Below are positions 6,347 to 12,028 of a DNA stretch of 12,028 nt, one piece after another; position 1 is the stretch's first letter, and each line of letters opens with the position of its first letter. This DNA comes from CAIOZW01 sp049317725 (GTDB lineage Bacteria > Acidobacteriota > Blastocatellia > RBC074): the NCBI GenBank assembly GCA_049317725.1, contig JBMOHS010000125.1, positions 1-12,028 of the forward strand, written 5' to 3'. A model generated the notes under the pieces. It saw nothing but the letters and a program-made list of their open reading frames with translations. It was not told the DNA's origin and did not search any database. The translations under genes were made by a program, and so were the position numbers.

Positions 6347-9300
6347 TCACGGTGCTGTTGGGCGTGGTGCGAAGTTCAGTTGCAACACTTTCGAGGGGTT
6401 GGCGACCCGTCCCTCGAAGCTGACGACGAGCGGCTGCGTACCAGTTCCGGCGAGGGTCAACGGCAATGGCCCGATGTTGAGTTGATCGAGGCCGATGAAC
6501 CCCGGAGAGGGCCCTGCGTACTGGACGGGAATCGAAGTCGTTCCAATTCTCGCACTGATGGTGCCAGTTCCGCTGACGCTGCGGAACCCTGTCCCGAAGA
6601 TGGCGAGGTAGACCGGTTCGCTCGCCGTCCCAGGATCGATCGGGATGGGCACCCAGCGAGCGAGTGCGTTATCGTAGGCGAGGATGTTGAGCGATCGAAT
6701 GGCGGAGCCAACCACCCGCAGGCCATAGCCGGCCGGAACACCGTCCCCCGTGGCATTCTGCGTGAAGATGGCCGGCGCCAGCGCCCCGACCGTCAGTTCT
6801 CCGAGCGCGACAACCTGGTTGTTGAGGAAGACAGTGACCGTCGCCGGGCCGATTGCCGTCTCGGCATGCAGGTGGTAGTTGATCTGGCCTGGGGAGACGA
6901 AGAAGAGCGACTGGTCGCGCGTGACCCCCGCGCTGTCGGTCACCGCCAGTCTCGTCCCGAGGAGCGTCGTTGGCAGAGGAAGGACATTGCTGACTTCGGT
7001 TCCCGGTGCGAGGTTGGTCGCGAAGGCCGAGAGGATCGAGTCCCGTGCCTGCTCCCCCGTGGTGAAACTGGCCGCCGAGACCGACGTGACACGCGGGTGG
7101 ACTGTCAAGAGCAAGGGGCCCGACTCCGCTCCTCCAGGATTGGTCACCGTGATGGTCAGCACTTGCGGCGTGGCGATGTCTGTCGGCAGCAATGCGGTCG
7201 TCACTTGATAATCGTTGACCCGGATTGTCGTTCGCGGATTGCTGTTGACCCGAATGCTCGCACCATTGAAGAAGACCTTGCCGAAGACGGTCAGAGTCTG
7301 GCCCGTACCGCCGGCGATCACCCGGTTTGGAACGAGGGAGTCAAGAGAAGGCGGCAGGCTTGTGACGGTAAGGGGTAACGTCTCGCTGACTCCGCCGCCG
7401 GGGGCAGGGGTCCGGACGCCGACCCGGCGTGTCCCAGGGGCGGCAATGTCTTCCGCGGGGATCTCCGCGGTGAGGGTCGTCGCGTTGATCAAGGTCGTTG
7501 GACGGGCCACGCCGTCGACCAAGATCGTTGAACTGGAGACAAAGTTGGTGCCGGTCACCACGAGGGTGAATCCGACATCACCGGCGTTGGCCGAGTTCGG
7601 ACTGATCGAGGCAATGGTCGGAGCTGGCGCTCCGGCTTCTGCCACGGTGAAGGGCAACGCATTCGAGACGCCCCCACCCGGTGATGGGTTGAGGACCGTG
7701 ATGGTGATGGTGCCGCCGGCAGCAATGTCGCTCGCGTTGATCGCCGCTGTCACCCGGGTCCCACTGACAAAGGTGGTCGTCCGGTTCTGCCCATTCCAGC
7801 GGACGATCGCCCCATTGACCATCCCCTGCCCATTGACCGTCAGGGTGAAGGCGGGACCTCCTGCAGTCGCCGAACTCGGCGTCAGGCTGGTCAGACTCGG
7901 CATAGGATTGGCGCTGGCAACCGTGAAGGTCGCCTCGTTGGAGACCCCTCCGTCCGGAGCTGGATTGGCAACGGTGACGATGGCCGGGCCAGTGGTGGTC
8001 AGGTCACTCGCCGTGATGTTCGCCGTCAGTTGCGTGGCGCTGACGAAGGTCGTTGCACGCGTCGTCCCGTTCCAGCGTACGACAGAACCGCTGACGAAGT
8101 TGGACCCGTTGACAGTCAGGGTCAAGGCACCGCTGTTGACCAGCGCCGACGACGGGGCGAGGCTCAGAATCTGGGGGAGTGAGCTCTCGGTCAAAAAGAC
8201 GTAGGCCGCTCCACTCTCATGGGCCAGATTGTCGCTGATTGTTGGGTTGACCCCTCTTCCAGAGCTGTCTTCATTCTCGGCCCCGACGATCGCCGTATTG
8301 CCAGAGACTGCGACCGCCCCCCCAAACTGGTCGAACATTCCGGTGTTGCTCGCCTTGAGATAACCAGTCTGGCTCCACGTCATTCCACTGCGTGTGAAGA
8401 GATAGGCCGCGCCAGCCTCTGGCGCCAGATCGGAACTTTGATCCCCATTGACTCCAGTGGCCTGACTGCTCTCGCGATCGGCACCGACGATCACCGTCTC
8501 CCCTGAGATTGCCACCGAACGGCCGAATCGGTCATCCGAATCGGCATTGCTCGCTTTGAGATAGGCCTGCTGGGACCAGCCCGAAGAGGTGCGGACGAAG
8601 ACGTAGGCAGCCCCTGAGTCGTACGATGGCAACCCTGTCTGAGGCCCATTGATCCCGGTCGCACCGTTATCTTCCAGTGGAGCCCCAACGACAATCGTTC
8701 CTCCCGAGATGGCTACCTGGAATCCAAAGGTGTCCCCCGACATTCCATTGCTCGATTTGAGGTAGGCCTGCTGCGACCAACTCGTCCCTTGCCGGATGAA
8801 GACGTAGGCTGCCCCGTTGTCGGGGGCGCTATCATCCGCCTGGTTCCCATTGATGGTGGTGGCGTTGCTCGACTCTCCGAAGGCACCGACAACGACTGTC
8901 TCACCCGAGATGGCGACCGCATTGCCAAAATTGTCGCTGCTGCCCGTATTGCTGGCCTTGAGATAGGCCTGCTGGCTCCAACTGCCTCCACTACGAACAA
9001 AGACGTAAGCAGCGCCGGCATCATTGATCAGGGGGTCGTCCGTCTGGTTGCCGTTGACACCAGTCGCGCTGCTGTCGTCCCCCCAGGCCCCGACGACAAT
9101 GGTGTTGCCGGAGACTCCGACCGACCAGCCGAAACGGTCGCCGGGGCCGGTATTACTCGCCTTGAGGTAGGCTTGCTCGCTCCAATTCGTCCCGTTGCGG
9201 ACGAAGACATAGGCTGCTCCGGATTCGAGCAGGCTGTTGCTGTTTCCGTTGCCGTTGACGCCGGTCGATCCGCTGTCTTCGTCCGGGGCCCCAATGACGA

Positions 9301-11791
9301 TCGTCTCGCCGCTGATCGCCACCGATCTGCCAAAGCGGTCATTGGCATTGGTATTGCTGGCTTTGAGATAGGCCTGCTGCGACCAGGTTGTCCCCTCCCG
9401 GACGAAGACGTAGGCGGCCCCGGACTCCTGAGCCCCTGTCGAGGATTGATTCCCATTGACTCCGGTCGCCGTGCTATCCTCGCCCCAAGCGCCAACTACG
9501 ACCGTCTCGCCAGAGATGGCGACCGCTTGGCCAAAATAGTCTGGTCCGTAGAACTCCTCGGTGTTGCTGGCTTTGAGATAGACGGGCGTGTTCCAGGTGG
9601 AGCCGCTGCGCACAAAGATGTAGGCCGCTCCCGCGTTGCGAGCGCTTTGGTCACCGGTATCGTTGTTGACCCCACGGGTTGCCGATGGCTCCCCATCCGC
9701 TCCAACCAGGATGGTCTCACCCGAAATCGAGACTGATCTGCCAAAAAAGCTGTACTCGGAAGTGTTGCTGGCTTTGAGGTAGGCCTGCTGGACCCAGGGG
9801 CCGCCCGTCAGACGAACGAAGACGTAAGCCGCTCCAGAACTGAGAAATCCAAGGTCGGTCTGATCTCCGTTGACACCCCGGGCGCGGGACGATTCGAAGG
9901 CGGAGCCAACGACCAGCGTCTCGCCATCGATCGCCACCGCGGAGCCGAACCGGTTGGCCCGCGCCGTCTCACTGGCTTTGAGATAGGCCTGCTGGCTCCA
10001 ACTGAGGCCGCTGCGGAAGAAGACGTAGGCTGCACCCGCCTCGGGCAAGCTGTTGTCCGATCCGTCCCCGTTGACACCCGTCGCGGCGCTGCTCTCAAAA
10101 CGCGCTCCGACGACGACCGTGTTGCCCGAAATGGCGACCGCCCGGCCGAAGGAGTCGCTCGAACCGGTGTTGCTCGCTTTGAGATATGCCTGCTGACTCC
10201 ACGATGCCCCGGCCCGGACGAAGACGTAGACTGCCCCGGATCCGAAGCTCGAGTTGTCGGACTGATCTCCATTGACGCCCGTGGCCATGCTCGACTCGCC
10301 AAAGGCTCCGACAACGATCGTTTCGCCATTGATCGCCACGGCGCAACCAAATTGGTCGCCGTCACCGGTATTGCTCGCCTTGAGGTAGGCCTGCTGCGAC
10401 CAGGTAAAGCCGGTGCGAGTAAAGACATAGGCCGCTCCCGAACTGTAACTGCTGTTGCTCAGCTGGTTTCCATTGACCCCGGTCGCCGCGCTCGACTCCA
10501 GATCCGCTCCGACGACAATCGTCTCGCCGTGGATGCTGACAGACCCGCCGAAGAAATCCCCACTCTCGGTGTTGCTCGCTTTGAGATATTCCTGCTGCGT
10601 CCAGGTTGTTCCGTTGCGGACGAAGACGTAGGCGGCTCCTGACTCGGGCGCGAAATTGTTGGACTGGTTGCCGTTGACCCCGCTTGCGGCGCTGTCTTCC
10701 TGATTGGCTCCGACAACGATCGTCTCCCCAAAGATGGCGACGGAGAATCCGAACCGATCCCCTTCCTCCGTGTTGCTTGCCTTGAGGTAGGCCTGTTGAC
10801 TCCAGGCGGTCCCGTTACGGATGAAGACATAGGCGGCGCCGGAGTCGTCTGCGCTGTTGTCGAACTGATCGCCATTGACACCAGTCGCACGACTGCGCTC
10901 ACCCGGTGCGCCAATCACAGCAGTATTGCCGTGGATCGCCACTGCGTGGCCGAATTGATCGTCGCCATACCCGTCCGTGCCATTGACACTCGCTTTGAGA
11001 AAGGCCTGCTGCGAAATCGTCGGATCGATGGTCACCGGGTAGGTGGCCTGGCCATCTTCGAGGACGATCTGTAGCTGGCCCTCGTCGACCGGCTCAAACC
11101 AAGCCGCCAGTCTCTTTCCGGTCGCATCCCAGGCACGCAGATTGTCATAGGAGAGCAGCGGCTCCTGGCCTGCCCGACCGAGGGTCAACGACTGACCAGT
11201 CACCGTTGTGACAGGACGCAGATCCCCGCGATAGCGCAGTTGGAGTTGGAGCCTCTCGTCGGCTTGGCCCACTGGCCGGCTCCGAATCGTGAAGCCGTGC
11301 TCGATGCCCGCCCGGTCGTTGATTACCCACTCCTCGAGCCGCTCGTCCCGCCCGTAACGAATCTTCTCGCCGTCGACCCCGATCACTCCTGCGCCGACTC
11401 TCATCCGCTGGTTCCCGACCCCATAGCTTGTCAATTCAAGGCCCCAGGACCAGTTCCCCTGCTCCGGGCGGACCGTGAAGCCGTCTCGATCGAAGGCTGC
11501 GGTCAGTCGCTGTCGACGGTTGACGGCTTGCCACCCCTCCGTGGTGGCCGCGAGGGGCTTGATTGCCCGCTGCCACTGGTCGTGGGCTTCGTGGATTCCT
11601 TGCCAGTCTTGGCTGGTCAGCCCATTGCCCGATGCGGCGGCTTGTCCGCTGCCGACGGGCTGGACCGCCCTTCCGTCCGTCAACAGCAGCAGGAACAAGA
11701 GTGTCAGGTAGTGGACCGCGCTGAGTATCCGGACGATCCCAACGCCGGGACGAACCATCGTCGTGACGGAACAGATTGGTGAGGCTGTCAT
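6347..11791 (-). CDS. Giant secreted FG-GAP / IPT-TIG repeat protein with TIGR03437-type tail
   Basis: An 1814-residue exported protein. A long signal peptide has its hydrophobic core at about residues 25-38, with likely cleavage after GRA at 42. Residues about 60-258 are a beta-rich module ending in YPVTIDPTIS, seen before FG-GAP repeats in other secreted proteins. Residues about 260-1204 hold 14 repeats of about 67 residues following LKASNT..D.FG.SVAISGETIVVGA, then GVNGNQ and SGAAYVFVR, the FG-GAP beta-propeller type. Four IPT/TIG-like Ig domains follow at about 1206-1296, 1297-1388, 1389-1479 and 1480-1567, each with a P.I.S..P.S-type start and several with a GGVSN/E segment. Residues about 1569-1811 resemble TIGR03437 (SAASF, LFFVSPGQINY, AIFTQNATGDG), a domain characteristic of Acidobacteriota. 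The start at 11791 is supported by GGAG six bases upstream; a second ATG at 11758 lacks one. I infer an extracellular or surface-bound adhesive or ligand-binding protein. No catalytic motif, sortase signal or transmembrane anchor is visible. Confidence 0.95.
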   Translation of the reverse strand: MTASPICSVTTMVRPGVGIVRILSAVHYLTLLFLLLLTDGRAVQPVGSGQAAASGNGLTSQDWQGIHEAHDQWQRAIKPLAATTEGWQAVNRRQRLTAAFDRDGFTVRPEQGNWSWGLELTSYGVGNQRMRVGAGVIGVDGEKIRYGRDERLEEWVINDRAGIEHGFTIRSRPVGQADERLQLQLRYRGDLRPVTTVTGQSLTLGRAGQEPLLSYDNLRAWDATGKRLAAWFEPVDEGQLQIVLEDGQATYPVTIDPTISQQAFLKASVNGTDGYGDDQFGHAVAIHGNTAVIGAPGERSRATGVNGDQFDNSADDSGAAYVFIRNGTAWSQQAYLKASNTEEGDRFGFSVAIFGETIVVGANQEDSAASGVNGNQSNNFAPESGAAYVFVRNGTTWTQQEYLKASNTESGDFFGGSVSIHGETIVVGADLESSAATGVNGNQLSNSSYSSGAAYVFTRTGFTWSQQAYLKASNTGDGDQFGCAVAINGETIVVGAFGESSMATGVNGDQSDNSSFGSGAVYVFVRAGASWSQQAYLKASNTGSSDSFGRAVAISGNTVVVGARFESSAATGVNGDGSDNSLPEAGAAYVFFRSGLSWSQQAYLKASETARANRFGSAVAIDGETLVVGSAFESSRARGVNGDQTDLGFLSSGAAYVFVRLTGGPWVQQAYLKASNTSEYSFFGRSVSISGETILVGADGEPSATRGVNNDTGDQSARNAGAAYIFVRSGSTWNTPVYLKASNTEEFYGPDYFGQAVAISGETVVVGAWGEDSTATGVNGNQSSTGAQESGAAYVFVREGTTWSQQAYLKASNTNANDRFGRSVAISGETIVIGAPDEDSGSTGVNGNGNSNSLLESGAAYVFVRNGTNWSEQAYLKASNTGPGDRFGWSVGVSGNTIVVGAWGDDSSATGVNGNQTDDPLINDAGAAYVFVRSGGSWSQQAYLKASNTGSSDNFGNAVAISGETVVVGAFGESSNATTINGNQADDSAPDNGAAYVFIRQGTSWSQQAYLKSSNGMSGDTFGFQVAISGGTIVVGAPLEDNGATGINGPQTGLPSYDSGAAYVFVRTSSGWSQQAYLKASNADSDDRFGRSVAISGETVIVGADRESSQATGVNGDQSSDLAPEAGAAYLFTRSGMTWSQTGYLKASNTGMFDQFGGAVAVSGNTAIVGAENEDSSGRGVNPTISDNLAHESGAAYVFLTESSLPQILSLAPSSALVNSGALTLTVNGSNFVSGSVVRWNGTTRATTFVSATQLTANITASDLTTTGPAIVTVANPAPDGGVSNEATFTVASANPMPSLTSLTPSSATAGGPAFTLTVNGQGMVNGAIVRWNGQNRTTTFVSGTRVTAAINASDIAAGGTITITVLNPSPGGGVSNALPFTVAEAGAPAPTIASISPNSANAGDVGFTLVVTGTNFVSSSTILVDGVARPTTLINATTLTAEIPAEDIAAPGTRRVGVRTPAPGGGVSETLPLTVTSLPPSLDSLVPNRVIAGGTGQTLTVFGKVFFNGASIRVNSNPRTTIRVNDYQVTTALLPTDIATPQVLTITVTNPGGAESGPLLLTVHPRVTSVSAASFTTGEQARDSILSAFATNLAPGTEVSNVLPLPTTLLGTRLAVTDSAGVTRDQSLFFVSPGQINYHLHAETAIGPATVTVFLNNQVVALGELTVGALAPAIFTQNATGDGVPAGYGLRVVGSAIRSLNILAYDNALARWVPIPIDPGTASEPVYLAIFGTGFRSVSGTGTISARIGTTSIPVQYAGPSPGFIGLDQLNIGPLPLTLAGTGTQPLVVSFEGRVANPSKVLQLNFAPRPTAP
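8183..11020 (-). repeat. Array of 14 imperfect ~202-bp tandem coding repeats (FG-GAP blades)
   Basis: The FG-GAP part of the giant gene is a tandem repeat at DNA level. Its clearest anchor, encoding YLKAS, reads close to GCTTTGAGATAGGCCTGCTG on the plus strand. It recurs near 8355, 8555, 8755, 8955, 9160, 9365, 9570, 9770, 9975, 10175, 10380, 10580, 10780 and 10990, about every 202 bases. The SGAAYVF and GETIVVGA stretches are also conserved, while the loops between vary. All units keep the reading frame. Such an array could gain or lose units by recombination and may be prone to assembly collapse. Confidence 0.93.
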
Positions 11792-11797
11792 GGGCTT

Positions 11798-11801
11798 CTC
11801 C
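11798..11801 (-). promoter_or_regulatory. Shine-Dalgarno of the giant repeat-protein gene
   Basis: On the minus strand GGAG is followed by AAGCCC and the ATG at 11791, a six-base spacer. It favours this start over the in-frame ATG at 11758. Confidence 0.65.
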
Positions 11802-11809
11802 AGGTTTGG

Positions 11810-12028
11810 TCAGATTGATTCGGGGTAACTACTCACGGCATTGACGAACTTCCAGGTATCCTGCGGTCTAATGATGACAACCCAAGCTGACCCAAGTTTG
11901 TCGTTCGTTGGCCAGTCCAGTATCTCAATCTTCTTCTCGGTGATCTCTGTCTTTCTGATGCCATTTACTCGTGCGTTGCCCCATAGCAAAAGTCGTCCTG
12001 ATCTTCTTCTCGGTGTTCTCTGTGCCTC
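11810..12028 (-). other. Open frame of 72 codons entering from the right edge, no clear start
   Basis: On the minus strand one frame stays open from the window edge to a TGA at 11810-11812, only 18 bases before the giant gene's ATG. Its last half looks protein-like (KTEITEKKIEILDW, then SAWVVIIRPQDTWKFVNAV). There is no in-frame ATG; a TTG at 11989 with AGGA five bases upstream is the only weak candidate. The beginning runs through a CACAGAG-type motif and reads arginine-rich, unlike a normal protein. The DNA is visibly less GC-rich than the coding regions. It could be the end of a gene lying to the right, a decayed gene fragment, or chance. I do not recognise the protein. The stretch must also contain the giant gene's promoter or be transcribed through; I see no convincing -35/-10 pair in it. 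Confidence 0.25.
11928..12023. repeat. Pair of 23-bp direct repeats, 73 bp apart
   Basis: Positions 11928-11950 and 12001-12023 match at 22 of 23 bases; the first 15 (ATCTTCTTCTCGGTG) are identical. On the minus strand both read as an ACAGAGA-CACCGAGAAGAAGAT element, and the right copy is preceded by GAGGC. The style resembles the CACAGAG..CACAGAG intergenic repeats I recall from many environmental bacterial genomes. Only two copies are visible, and the array may continue beyond the window. Confidence 0.7.

Noticed and set aside
7215..8204. A 329-codon plus-strand frame opposite the TIG domains
   Set aside because: The low-complexity Val/Thr/Pro-rich translation is the mirror of the repeated TIG coding sequence. 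No start signal was seen.
8183..11020. Regular ~200-bp repeats as a possible CRISPR or satellite array
   Set aside because: The periodicity is fully explained by in-frame FG-GAP blades. Units are long, divergent and coding, with no short identical repeat and unique spacer pattern.

Overview
This window looks like chromosomal DNA from a high-GC member of the Acidobacteriota. Three things point there. The 1814-residue surface protein ends in a domain of the TIGR03437 ('Solibacter C-terminal') type. A small gene begins MARGWESK, which I recall as the opening of an acidobacterial family of unknown function. The M1 aminopeptidase has the GGMEHAG form of the exopeptidase motif. These assignments come from motif recognition without a database search.

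Layout from left to right. Positions 15-4815 (minus strand) hold two overlapping genes. The upstream one encodes an exported protein that joins a six-repeat NHL propeller to an M23 (LytM-type) zinc peptidase domain with an intact set of catalytic residues. The downstream one encodes an M1 zinc aminopeptidase with no visible signal peptide. They overlap by 29 bp, and a very strong Shine-Dalgarno sequence for the second lies inside the end of the first, so they are almost certainly co-transcribed. A 159-bp divergent intergenic region follows and carries a credible sigma-70 promoter facing right. It drives an 89-residue soluble protein (4975-5244) and probably a six-helix YihY/BrkB-family membrane protein (5318-6310).

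Positions 6347-11791 (minus strand, convergent with the YihY gene) hold one very large gene for a secreted multidomain protein. It has a signal peptide, an N-terminal beta-rich module, 14 FG-GAP-like repeats that fit two seven-bladed propellers, four IPT/TIG-type Ig-like domains and the TIGR03437-type tail. The last 237 bp upstream of it hold a duplicated CACAGAG-type sequence motif and an open frame without a clear start, running in from the right edge.

The genes do not form one obvious pathway. The coherent unit is the peptidase pair on the left. I found no CRISPR array, tRNA, rRNA, transposase, phage gene or defence system. The items most worth a second look are the NHL-M23 fusion coupled to an aminopeptidase, the 14-repeat (2 x 7) propeller protein with signs of a heptad duplication, the small MARGWESK protein, and the repeat-bearing open frame at the right edge.
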